Assembly (NCBI GenBank): GCA_018676675.1 | Contig: JABHEG010000103.1 | Span: forward strand, 1 to 40,999 | From: Lentisphaerota bacterium | Lineage (GTDB): Bacteria > Verrucomicrobiota > Lentisphaeria > Oligosphaerales > JABHEG01 | Direction of reading: 5' to 3' | DNA: 40,999 nucleotides | In this document: piece by piece, positions 24,155-32,648 of the stretch | How the letters are laid out: the number at the start of each line of letters is the position of its first letter | Position numbering within the stretch: the stretch's first letter is position 1 | Notes under the pieces: model-generated | The model's input: the letters and a program-made list of their open reading frames with translations, nothing else | What the model was told of the DNA's origin: nothing | Database searches by the model: none | Program-made: the position numbers and the translations under genes

Positions 24155-27100
24155 ATGGCTGAATGGCAGGACAAACTCCGGCAATGGGCATGCATGTTGC
24201 CCGAGCCTGTCGCCGCCCAGTCAATCTGCGTTCAGTACCAGGATCCCAGCACCTTGGGCTTGAGTCTTGGGCCTGTGGCTCAGGCGACGTCCGGACAAGT
24301 GGTCGTGGTGACTGCTGACTGCAGTGCAGCTGAGAGCGCGACCACCGTTCTCTCTACCTTCTTTGCTATGCTCGACGTGGCCAGAACCGTTACGCATGTT
24401 CCGGAGGTCTCGTCAACTGAGGGCCGCGCTCAGTGGGTCCCGGAGAACGAGGCGTCCCGTTGCGCGGCACTGGACCTGGCGCTGAGTGACTCCTCGGGCG
24501 TTTTCGTCATGTCCGCTGCAACCTACGTCGGCAGGGCGGTAACCCCGGAGGCCTTTGCCTCGCACACGATCTCTCTGCGTTCCGGAGAAACGCAGATCGC
24601 TCCAGAAGAGCTGGCCGCCCGTCTCGTTGCGTTGGACTATGACAACGAGTTTGAAGTCCATGTTCCCGGAGAGTTTTCGCGCCGGGGGGGGATCCTGGAT
24701 ATTTACTCCCCGCTCTACGACGCTCCCGTGCGTATTGAGTTCTTCGGGGATGAAGTAGACTCGATGCGCTTTTTTCTGCCGGACACGCAGCGGTCGTTCC
24801 GTGAGATTGACGAGATCCGCATTGTGCCCCGTGGTGCTATTGTTGCTGAGCCGGAAGCCGCTGACGTCGCTGACGTCGCGACTTACTTCGGAGAAGACGC
24901 TCTTCTGGCGGTCTGCGAGCCACAGGCCATTTCCGAACACTTGGATTCCTTTGCTGACGAAGCGACCGTGAGTGCCTGGAACGCGGTCATGGAGGCGAGG
25001 GGAAGGCGGTTTGTGTTGGTGTCCGGCTTCGCGTCGGACAAGGAGATTGCGGCGTTTGGGGGAACGGTCGTGCGCAGTGACGCGATCGGCCTCGGGGAGG
25101 AGTTGGGGACGTTGCTGCCTGAGTTGGGCGACGGGGCTGCGCTGTGGCATTGGCAACAGTTGCGGGAGCACTTGGTCCGCTGGACTCACCAAGGGTATGC
25201 CATCGTAGCGTGCTGTGCCGCCGAAGGGGAGTTCGATCGCTTGCAGGAGATGCTGGCTGAGGACCCCGATACAGCGAGGCTGTCCGTCGTTGGGGCTTCC
25301 CATTCGCTTGAAGCCGGCGTTCTCATTCCGAGCGCGTCAGTGGTGCTGCTCAGCGCGCGCGAGCTCTTCGGACGTCACAGTGCGGCCAAGCGGCGGCGAC
25401 GTGGTCGTTACCGATTCGAGGTGGAGTCTCGTGATGATGGCGCCCTGGAAGAAGGGAGCTTCGCAGTCCATGCCTCGCATGGGGTCTGTATTTATCATGG
25501 GATCAAGCAGTTGGAGGTCCACGCTGAGGTCCAGGAGGTGATGGAGTTGGAGTTCGCCGAGGAGGCCCGACTGTATGTCCCACTGGAACAGGCTCACCTG
25601 GTAAGTCGCTACATTGGCGGCCGCAAGAGGCTGCCCAGTCTGAACCGCCTCGGGACTGCTTTCTGGAAAAAGGCGAAGGATTCGGCTGCTGACGCGGCGT
25701 GGGACCTGGCTGCGGAGTTGCTTCGCCTTGAGGCGCTGCGGAAGGGGGCCAGTGGGTTCAGCTTCCCCAATGCCGGTGACTGGGAAGACACCTTCGCGCA
25801 GTCCTTTCCTTACAGTGAAACCGCTGACCAGAGTCAGGCGATCTCGGATGTTCTGGAGGACATGGCACTTCCCGAACCCATGGACCGGTTGCTCTGTGGG
25901 GACGTCGGCTATGGCAAGACAGAGGTCTCGATGCGGGCTGCGTTCCGGGCCGTGTTGCACGGGAAGCAGGTTGCCGTACTGGTGCCCACGACCGTGCTGG
26001 CTCAGCAACACTACGCGACCTTCCGGGAGCGCATGGCTGAGTATCCCATCGGGATTGACGTGATCAGCCGCTTTCGTAGTCGGGCCGAACAGCGCTCAGT
26101 GCTGGAACGCGTGGCTACTGGACAGGTTGATATTATCATCGGGACGCATCGCCTGCTGCAGAAGGACGTCTTCTTCCACGACCTGGGGCTGTTGATCATC
26201 GACGAGGAGCAGCGCTTCGGCGTGCAGCACAAGCAGCGGCTCAAGGAGATGCGGGCCAGCATCGACATCCTGACCATGACGGCAACTCCCATTCCCCGGA
26301 CGCTCTATTTCAGCCTTTCCGGCATCCGTCACCTGAGCACCATCATGACTGCGCCGGCTGAGCGGCTCCCGGTGACTACTGTGGTTGCGCAGTATGATCC
26401 GGAACTGATCAAGCGGTCGATTCTTCGCGAGCTCGAGCGCAACGGTCAGGTGTATTTTCTGCACAACCGGGTCCAGACTATCGACCGCATTGCCCAGCAC
26501 ATTGGGGATCTCGTTCCGCGGGCTCGCCTGGGGGTTGGCCACGGCCAGATGGAGGGAGATGCGCTTGAGCGCGTGATGGGGCGATTCACCGGAGGCGAGA
26601 TAGATGTTCTCGTCTGCACCACGATCATCGAGTCCGGATTGGACATCCCGAATGCGAACACAATCATCATTGATCGGGCGGATCGCTTTGGCCTCGCGGA
26701 TCTCTACCAGTTACGAGGGCGTGTCGGGCGTTACCATCGACAGGCGTACGCCTACCTCCTGCTGCCTCCGATGGGAAGTCTGCCGCAGAATGTCAGGGAC
26801 CGACTATCAGCTATCCGCAGGTACACTCACTTGGGTGCAGGCTTCAAGTTGGCTCTGCGCGATCTGGAGATCCGAGGGGCGGGGAACATCCTGGGGACGG
26901 AGCAAAGTGGGCACATTGCCGCGGTTGGTTTCGACCTGTACTGCAAGCTCTTGCGTGAGGCGGTTGCACGGCTTGAACGACGGCCTCTTTCACAGCATGC
27001 GGCAGTCCATGTCTCGCTGGATCGAGTGACCATGGGACTGGGGAGCAGACGGGGATCCGATATGGCGGCATTGCCTCCCGAGTATGTCGGGGCTGAGAGC

Positions 27101-27475
27101 GTGCGGTTAGGGTGTTACCGACGGATCACGGAGATGAGCAAGCTTGAGGAGGTCGATGAGTTCGAGCAGGAGTTGGCAGATCGCTTTGGCCCGCCTCCAA
27201 AGGAGGTTAGCGCACTGCTGGAGATTTCCCGCATCCGTGTCCTGGCAGCTCAACTTGATGTCCATTCTGTGGTCGTGCATGAGCAATGCCTGGTGCTTGA
27301 GACTCGGCGGGGACTGGTGAAGGGGCGTGACCGGAAGCTGCCGCGTCTGCAGACCGAAAGAGGGCACGCCCAGATCCGTGAGGTTAAGCACTGGCTTGTG
27401 GACCGGGTGGAGCGACGCCGTGAGTTCGAGGGTGAGACGAAGGGCGGGCGTGGTACAGGTAGCCGATTTGCGTAG
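24155..27475 (+). CDS. mfd: Transcription-repair coupling factor Mfd
   Basis: The 1106-residue protein shows the full Mfd order: a UvrB-like N-terminal part (EFEVHVPGEFSRRGGILDIYS and the following FFGDEVDSMR), the RNA polymerase-interaction (CarD-like) domain from about residue 432 (GSFAVHASHGVCIYHG), RecG-like helicase motifs with Walker A at 582-589 (GDVGYGKT) and the DEEQ box at 683-686, TATPIPRTL, a VGRYHRQAYAYLL motif VI region, and the C-terminal TRCF domain. It removes stalled polymerase and recruits UvrA. Length is near the usual 1150. ATG 24155 is used, with only a weak upstream ribosome site. Divergent from the sigma gene. Confidence 0.96.
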   Translation: MAEWQDKLRQWACMLPEPVAAQSICVQYQDPSTLGLSLGPVAQATSGQVVVVTADCSAAESATTVLSTFFAMLDVARTVTHVPEVSSTEGRAQWVPENEASRCAALDLALSDSSGVFVMSAATYVGRAVTPEAFASHTISLRSGETQIAPEELAARLVALDYDNEFEVHVPGEFSRRGGILDIYSPLYDAPVRIEFFGDEVDSMRFFLPDTQRSFREIDEIRIVPRGAIVAEPEAADVADVATYFGEDALLAVCEPQAISEHLDSFADEATVSAWNAVMEARGRRFVLVSGFASDKEIAAFGGTVVRSDAIGLGEELGTLLPELGDGAALWHWQQLREHLVRWTHQGYAIVACCAAEGEFDRLQEMLAEDPDTARLSVVGASHSLEAGVLIPSASVVLLSARELFGRHSAAKRRRRGRYRFEVESRDDGALEEGSFAVHASHGVCIYHGIKQLEVHAEVQEVMELEFAEEARLYVPLEQAHLVSRYIGGRKRLPSLNRLGTAFWKKAKDSAADAAWDLAAELLRLEALRKGASGFSFPNAGDWEDTFAQSFPYSETADQSQAISDVLEDMALPEPMDRLLCGDVGYGKTEVSMRAAFRAVLHGKQVAVLVPTTVLAQQHYATFRERMAEYPIGIDVISRFRSRAEQRSVLERVATGQVDIIIGTHRLLQKDVFFHDLGLLIIDEEQRFGVQHKQRLKEMRASIDILTMTATPIPRTLYFSLSGIRHLSTIMTAPAERLPVTTVVAQYDPELIKRSILRELERNGQVYFLHNRVQTIDRIAQHIGDLVPRARLGVGHGQMEGDALERVMGRFTGGEIDVLVCTTIIESGLDIPNANTIIIDRADRFGLADLYQLRGRVGRYHRQAYAYLLLPPMGSLPQNVRDRLSAIRRYTHLGAGFKLALRDLEIRGAGNILGTEQSGHIAAVGFDLYCKLLREAVARLERRPLSQHAAVHVSLDRVTMGLGSRRGSDMAALPPEYVGAESVRLGCYRRITEMSKLEEVDEFEQELADRFGPPPKEVSALLEISRIRVLAAQLDVHSVVVHEQCLVLETRRGLVKGRDRKLPRLQTERGHAQIREVKHWLVDRVERRREFEGETKGGRGTGSRFA

Positions 27476-27537
27476 GTGTGGCATTTTGTTATGCGGCCGA
27501 TGGCCTGGAACGAGAACCATCAACGGAGTGTTTTGGA

Positions 27538-29010
27538 ATGACCGGTACTGCTCAGCGACCAAACATCATTGTCATGTACGCGGACGACCTGGGTTTTGGA
27601 GACCTCGGGTGCTATGGGGCCACGGACATCCCTACGCCGAACTTGGACCGCCTGGCGGATCAAAGCTTGCGCTTCACCGAGGGGTATGCATCGGCGGCAA
27701 CGTGCACACCATCCCGCTATAGCTTGTTGACCGGGTCGTACCCGTGGCGGAATCCACAGGCCCACATTCTTGCCGGGAACGCTCCGCTGATCATTGACCA
27801 CGATGAACCCACGCTTCCGGGGATGCTGAGGGACGCAGGATATGTGACCGGCGTCGTAGGGAAGTGGCACCTCGGTGTGGGAGACGGAAACCCGGATTGG
27901 AACGGAGAGCTCTCGTCCGTTCCTCTGGACGTGGGCTTCGACCACTCCTACATCATGGCCGCCACCAATGATCGTGTCCCGTGTGTGTATCTGGATGGCC
28001 GAAGAGTGGACGGGCTCGATCCGAACGACCCGATCGAGGTGCAGTACGTGCGTGAGAATCCATTCCCGGGGACGCCGACAGGGCGGGACAACCCTGAGCT
28101 GTTGAAAATGATGTACAGCCATGGCCACGACATGAGCATTGTCAACGGGGTCAGCCGAATCGGCTATATGAAGGGAGGCGAGGCAGCCTTGTGGACCGAC
28201 GAGGAGATGGCTGAGGTGTTCGCCGCCAGAGCCGTCGGTTTTGTGACCGAACACAAGGATGAACCATTCTTTTTGTATTACGCCTTTCACCAGCCGCATG
28301 TTCCCCGAATGCCCGGTGCCCGCTTCGCGGGGCTGACTGGATTGGGTCCGCGCGGCGATGTGATCGCCGAAATGGACTGGTGCGTGGGGCAGATGCTGGA
28401 CGCCTTGGAGAGCCTGGGACTTGACGAAAACACGATCGTTGTGTTCTCCAGTGACAATGGTCCTGTTCTCGACGATGGCTACGATGACCGGGCCGAGGAG
28501 CTTGTGGGCGACCACCATCCGGCCGGGCCGCTTCGTGGAGGCAAGTACAGCTTGTTCGACGGAGGAACGCGTGTGCCGTTCATCCTGCGCTGGTCAGGAA
28601 CGGTGGCGCCGGGGACGACATCGGCCTTGGTATGCCACACTGATTTCTTTGCGTCGTTTGCGTCCCTGGCGGGTCAGAGCTTGAGTGAGGAAGCGGCCCC
28701 GGATAGTCTGGACATGCTCTCTGCTTTGCTGGGACAGGACCCAATTGGGCGCCAGGAGTTGGTGACCGAGGGCTCCAAGGCCAAGACGCTTGTCCGGCAG
28801 GGCAACTGGGCCTTTATCCCTCCGCATGACGGGCCGGCAGTGAGCCAGGCGACAAACATTGAGCTCGGAAATTCGCCGACGGACCAGCTCTACAATCTTG
28901 CTGAAGACATCGGCCAAATCTCTAATGTCGCGGCCGAGCACCCGGAGATTGTGGCGAGGATGTCGGCTAGGCTGGCTGAGATTCGGTCCGGGAAGCGGAC
29001 CCGGTGCTGA
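27538..29010 (+). CDS. S1-family sulfatase (arylsulfatase A-like), cytoplasmic
   Basis: The 490-residue protein has the metal-binding YADDLGFGD (14-22), the maturation motif C56-T57-P58-S59-R60 (CTPSRYSLLTG), GKWHLG, the HQPHVP region and SSDNGP with later GGKYSLFDGGTRVPF, so all sulfatase landmarks are present. C56 would be converted to formylglycine. As in the first sulfatase there is no signal peptide. ATG 27538 follows GGAG (27525-27528). It lies 62 bases after mfd and may be transcribed with it. A sugar O-sulfate is the expected substrate; the subfamily cannot be fixed by eye. Confidence 0.9.
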   Translation: MTGTAQRPNIIVMYADDLGFGDLGCYGATDIPTPNLDRLADQSLRFTEGYASAATCTPSRYSLLTGSYPWRNPQAHILAGNAPLIIDHDEPTLPGMLRDAGYVTGVVGKWHLGVGDGNPDWNGELSSVPLDVGFDHSYIMAATNDRVPCVYLDGRRVDGLDPNDPIEVQYVRENPFPGTPTGRDNPELLKMMYSHGHDMSIVNGVSRIGYMKGGEAALWTDEEMAEVFAARAVGFVTEHKDEPFFLYYAFHQPHVPRMPGARFAGLTGLGPRGDVIAEMDWCVGQMLDALESLGLDENTIVVFSSDNGPVLDDGYDDRAEELVGDHHPAGPLRGGKYSLFDGGTRVPFILRWSGTVAPGTTSALVCHTDFFASFASLAGQSLSEEAAPDSLDMLSALLGQDPIGRQELVTEGSKAKTLVRQGNWAFIPPHDGPAVSQATNIELGNSPTDQLYNLAEDIGQISNVAAEHPEIVARMSARLAEIRSGKRTRC

Positions 29011-29061
29011 AGGACGTCCGACGGTGTGCGTGGTTCAGGTTCGGGAGCCGCCGCTGGGACT

Positions 29062-29108
29062 CCGGTCGTCCCGACCGGTCTTGGTACTTGCCGCTTTGGG
29101 AAAAGCGG
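29062..29108. terminator. Two hairpins between convergent sulfatase and exchanger genes
   Basis: CCGGTCG (29062-29068) pairs with CGACCGG (29072-29078), and CCGCTTT (29091-29097) with AAAGCGG (29102-29108). Both lie in the 148-base gap between convergent stops and probably limit read-through in both directions, although no T-run is present. Confidence 0.5.
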
Positions 29109-29158
29109 ACTCCGAGGAGGGGACCGTTTACGGTGTGCGCGGCGCGGCGGCAGACGTC

Positions 29159-30127
29159 TCAGGCGAGGAGGCCCCCGTAGACGAAGAGCGCGTAGATGAC
29201 CACCAACACGGTGCCGATAATGCGTCCGGCTCTGCCTGTCAGAGTCACCACTCCCAAGTGCATAATCCCCAGCGCTGCCGTCAGCAGCATCCCGACGGAG
29301 AAGAGCATCGGGACGGGTGTAGGGCTGAGTATGGCCCCAAGCCCGATACAGAACGGGATGCAGATGTGCCCGTCTCCCAACTGCGAGCTGTAGACGACAT
29401 CTGCGCGCTTCGTGGCGGCGTAATAGAACGCCGGGACGGCGTTGGGAAGGACGGTCAGCCATCCACTTAGCCACCCGACGTTTTGGTAGCTGATGAAGCC
29501 GGTCTTGATCGCGGAGATCCACGCAGTCAGTCCTTCGATGGTCACGAACATCAGCACCGCACCTGCTGCGATGCCGCCCAGGTCGAGGATGAGCTTGGGA
29601 CTCAGCTTCCTGCCCGTTTCCACGTTTGTTCGCAGAACGTTGAACACCTCGACCAACTGCCAGAACAGGAAGAGGGCGATCAATGCCAGCCCGTCACTCA
29701 CGGACAGTTCGCCATCGATTCCCAGCGCCCAGGTGATCCCGGTGAATACGAGCAGGGCGACGAGAGTCAGGGCCAGAGACAGGCGACTCAGGCGGAATCC
29801 CCGCATCACTTTCTTGGCCGGCTTCCCCTGGGGCTTGAGCTGCAGGCCCCAGATCAGGGCAGGTAGACCGATTAGCAGAGTCAGGTTGGTGACGTTATTG
29901 ACCAGGGCATTGATCAGCACTTCTTCGCCAGGCCCGTTCCGACGCGCGATGGCGATGACGAAGAAGACGTTTGGCGCCCCGGAGCAGTAGGGGATGATCA
30001 GGGTGCCGAGAACCGTACCCTCCAGCCCTTGGCGTTCCATGTGGTTGAGGCAGGCGAGCATCAGTACGGACGCACCGAGGAAGCCTGCTAAGAGGAGCCA
30101 GGGAGATGAGAGCAGTTCTGCGGGCAT
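29159..30127 (-). CDS. Membrane protein of the CaCA (sodium/calcium exchanger) type, divergent
   Basis: The 322-residue protein is almost entirely hydrophobic, with about ten segments in two similar halves. Residues 35-90 (LEGTVLGTLIIPYCSGAPNV to VNNVTNLTLLIGLPAL in the same block) and about 215-270 (SGWLTVLPNAVPAF to GLGAIL) occupy the places of the alpha-1 and alpha-2 repeats of cation/Ca2+ exchangers. However the normal GTSLPE glutamates are missing: the first repeat has IIPYCSG and the second VLPNAVP, and GSN is replaced by VNN/GDG. So ion selectivity must differ, or another role applies. Start ATG 30127 lies two bases after the upstream stop, pointing to coupled translation with the 139-residue unknown. 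Confidence 0.6.
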   Translation of the reverse strand: MPAELLSSPWLLLAGFLGASVLMLACLNHMERQGLEGTVLGTLIIPYCSGAPNVFFVIAIARRNGPGEEVLINALVNNVTNLTLLIGLPALIWGLQLKPQGKPAKKVMRGFRLSRLSLALTLVALLVFTGITWALGIDGELSVSDGLALIALFLFWQLVEVFNVLRTNVETGRKLSPKLILDLGGIAAGAVLMFVTIEGLTAWISAIKTGFISYQNVGWLSGWLTVLPNAVPAFYYAATKRADVVYSSQLGDGHICIPFCIGLGAILSPTPVPMLFSVGMLLTAALGIMHLGVVTLTGRAGRIIGTVLVVIYALFVYGGLLA

Positions 30128-30129
30128 GA

Positions 30130-30549
30130 TCAGGGGGTAAGGGGGTCGGTCCGGAACGTTTCACCGAGGTCGACGAAGTGGTGCTGGACGCCTTTCCAGA
30201 GGGGGTCGGCGGTGATCTCCGCCATGGACTTGTCGGTGTTGTTGAACACGGCGTAGACGCCCTTACCGATGCACATGAACGAGTCGTAGAGCGCCCCGGC
30301 TCCCTCGTGAGAGAAGTAGAAGTGTCCGGGCTCGTATTGGCCGGCTCGAAGTTCATCCGCCAGGGGATGGATATCGCGAGCAAACTGGCTCCGCAGTGTT
30401 TCCGAACGCGCTCCCGAGTAATGCAGAATTCGATCAATTCCCGGAGTGACCTGGTAGACGGACCACTCGTCAAAGAGCGGTATACGGAAGCCTGCGTCCA
30501 TGCGCGTCATCACTTGGTCGATCAAGGCGACAGCTTGCTCAAGAGTCAT
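30130..30549 (-). CDS. Uncharacterised protein of 139 residues
   Basis: I do not recognise a family. The soluble protein begins MTLEQAVALIDQVMTRMD, ends DLGETFRTDPLTP, and has a mixed alpha/beta composition with a hydrophobic core (FMCIGKGVYAVFN) that could be a profilin- or roadblock-like sheet, a guess only. ATG 30549 has AAGGA at a suitable distance. It lies 19 bases after the GH4 glycosidase stop and two bases before the exchanger-like start, on one transcript. Position suggests a role linked to sugar uptake or glycosidase control. Confidence 0.6.
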   Translation of the reverse strand: MTLEQAVALIDQVMTRMDAGFRIPLFDEWSVYQVTPGIDRILHYSGARSETLRSQFARDIHPLADELRAGQYEPGHFYFSHEGAGALYDSFMCIGKGVYAVFNNTDKSMAEITADPLWKGVQHHFVDLGETFRTDPLTP

Positions 30550-30568
30550 TGTGGTCACGTCCTTATCG

Positions 30569-31969
30569 CTAAATCCCGGCTTCGGCGGGATCGATGTGTT
30601 TTTCCGCATCGGTTGTTTTCTTGTCGTACATGACGGGCTTGGAGGCCAGCGACTTGCCTTCGAGGATCGGCGTGAACTCGCGGTGCGCCTCGAGCAACTC
30701 GACAGTCATGGCTCGGATTTGGTCGAGCGTGCATGACATTGCTGTCAGTGGGTCCATCATCATGGCTTGGAAGACGCGTTCGGGATCGCGCTCGAACACG
30801 GCTTTGACGGCGAGTTCCTGCACACTGATCTGAGCTCGGTTGATCGCGGCCAGGTGTGGAGGAAGCGCCCCGACTCTGATCGGCTGGAGACCGTTCTTGT
30901 CGACCAGGATGGGGACCTCAACGATGGCTTCATCAGGCAGGTTGTCGATCAGACCGTCGTTCTTCACGTTACCATGGATCACCGCGGCAAGGCCACCTGC
31001 GCAGGCATTGACGATTCGGGAACCATATTCCATGCTGCGGTTCAGATTGACCGGTGTTTCCCAATTGGCCATGCTCTTCATCCGGCCTTCCCAGTCAGGG
31101 CGATCGTACAGCTCTTTGATGAAGCCCGTCTCGCCGTTCCACCGTCCGCCGCGCGGGTCGCAGTACCGCTCCAGTTCGGTGTCGTTTTTGCGGAACCACC
31201 AGTTGTACTCGGAGACGTGTCCGCTGGACTCCGTCACCGGGAAACCGAAGTGTTTGACGTACTCCATGCGTGTCGTGTCGCCGGTCCAGATGTCGGGACG
31301 GCAGGCGAGCTCGCGGATCTGCGGCAGCAGGTCTACACCGTCTCTCTCAAAACGTGTGATCCACGCCTGATGGTTGATTCCTGCGCACTGGAAATTCACG
31401 TCTTTCAGGTCCACTTCGCAGCGATGGGCCCACTCGCCGGTTGTTCCCTGTACGGAGTGGCAAAGCCCCACGTACTTCAGCTCCGGGCAAGCGTCGAGCA
31501 TTCCCCAGGAGAGCATGGACATCGGGTTCGTGTAGTTCAGAACGACAGCGTTCGGGCAGAGCTCCATAATGTCCCGCCCGATGTCTATCATCACAGGGAG
31601 GGTGCGGAGGCAACGCATGATACCGCCTGGGGTCAGTGTGTCACCAATACACTGGCTGATACCATACTTGAGGGGAATGTCGATTTCGGTTTTGATCGCT
31701 TCGTAGCCACCGACCAGAATACTGATAATGACATAGTCGGCGTCTTCGAGTGCTTCTCGCCGGTCGGCAGTAGCGGAGGCGGTGGCCTTCGGGTAGTTGC
31801 CCTCCGTGAAGATGCGCTCGGCGATCTGCTTTGCGTACGGGAGGCGCCCCTCGTCGGTATCGACCAGAGCGAAGTGGGCATCGCAGGTGGGCTCGTAAGT
31901 CAGGATGTCGGACGTGAGCTTGCTGGAGAAGCCAAGGCTTCCTGCGCCGATGATAACTACTTTTGCCAT
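30569..31969 (-). CDS. GH4 alpha-galactosidase (MelA type)
   Basis: The 466-residue protein is a GH4 hydrolase: NAD-binding GAGSLGF (8-14), N145-YTNPM (145-150), the metal Cys170-His171 in GLCHSVQG and His200 in GINHQAW, plus TESSGHVSEY and GNVKNDGLIDNLP, all of which closely follow E. coli MelA as I recall it. GH4 enzymes act by NAD-dependent oxidation-elimination with Mn2+, in the cytoplasm. Alpha-galactosides are the expected substrate; alpha-glucuronidase is an alternative. ATG 31969 has GGGAA close upstream; ATG 31984 is possible. First gene of a three-gene leftward operon. Confidence 0.88.
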   Translation of the reverse strand: MAKVVIIGAGSLGFSSKLTSDILTYEPTCDAHFALVDTDEGRLPYAKQIAERIFTEGNYPKATASATADRREALEDADYVIISILVGGYEAIKTEIDIPLKYGISQCIGDTLTPGGIMRCLRTLPVMIDIGRDIMELCPNAVVLNYTNPMSMLSWGMLDACPELKYVGLCHSVQGTTGEWAHRCEVDLKDVNFQCAGINHQAWITRFERDGVDLLPQIRELACRPDIWTGDTTRMEYVKHFGFPVTESSGHVSEYNWWFRKNDTELERYCDPRGGRWNGETGFIKELYDRPDWEGRMKSMANWETPVNLNRSMEYGSRIVNACAGGLAAVIHGNVKNDGLIDNLPDEAIVEVPILVDKNGLQPIRVGALPPHLAAINRAQISVQELAVKAVFERDPERVFQAMMMDPLTAMSCTLDQIRAMTVELLEAHREFTPILEGKSLASKPVMYDKKTTDAEKHIDPAEAGI

Positions 31970-32131
31970 AATTTCCCGTTCCATCGCTTTCATCAATAGG
32001 GACCTGGTTGGGCTGAAAAGCGTAAGATGGAACTATAAACTGCGGGAGCGGGTTGCGCACGCCGCATCGGGCAGCATGCCGGACTATATTGACGGTCTAT
32101 TGCGAGATTGCGGGTCAGGAGGTCATAGGCA

Positions 32132-32554
32132 GTGTTTATCGAGACATGGCGCTGGCGGATTGTTGTGCTTTGTCTGGGGCTGGGCCTTATCGTGTCGGGC
32201 GTGTACGGTGTATCGCATCCTGACCAGATGATGCTGAACATCTGTTACTCGCGAACGTCCGTCTTTCTGCAACGACTCAATACCATGGCCAGCGCCCTGG
32301 CGTATATGGTCGTCGCGCTCTCAGGGGGAGGGCTTGTGTACCTTGTCGGGTATTCGGTCAAGCGCGGATTGGCCATCAGACACGAGCGTCAGCCGATCGA
32401 CTATCATGCCCTGGGCAAGACGATCGTTGCGTATGTGCTTCTCCTTATCGGGATCGCGTTCTGTGTGTTTCTCGCCCAGTGGTTTCTCAGTGGCACGGTC
32501 GTTGATCCCCGGGTCACACCGGCTGCGCAGCGAGCCAGACCGCCGTCGAGATGA
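32132..32554 (+). CDS. Small membrane protein with about three membrane segments
   Basis: The 140-residue product starts at GTG 32132, preceded by AGGAGGT at eight bases, an excellent ribosome site. Hydrophobic segments lie at about 9-27 (IVVLCLGLGLIVSGVYG), 50-72 (MASALAYMVVALSGGGLVYLV) and 96-116 (IVAYVLLLIGIAFCVFLAQ). The tail is short and basic. No family recognised. It precedes the 1310-residue secreted glycosidase by 94 bases. Confidence 0.7.
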   Translation: MFIETWRWRIVVLCLGLGLIVSGVYGVSHPDQMMLNICYSRTSVFLQRLNTMASALAYMVVALSGGGLVYLVGYSVKRGLAIRHERQPIDYHALGKTIVAYVLLLIGIAFCVFLAQWFLSGTVVDPRVTPAAQRARPPSR

Positions 32555-32648
32555 TGCACAGGATGCTCCCAGCGAGACAACCCCAGGATTCATCCACCCC
32601 ATTCTTTCAGCCTGCCGCCGCTGTGCAGGTGTCAGCACGGAGGGCATC

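Noticed and set aside
24857..24880. Short tandem GCTGACGTC repeat within mfd
   Set aside because: It only encodes ADVADVA in a variable region; ordinary coding redundancy.
30767..31999. Plus-strand open frame of 410 codons
   Set aside because: Antisense to the GH4 gene, whose metal and NAD motifs are intact.
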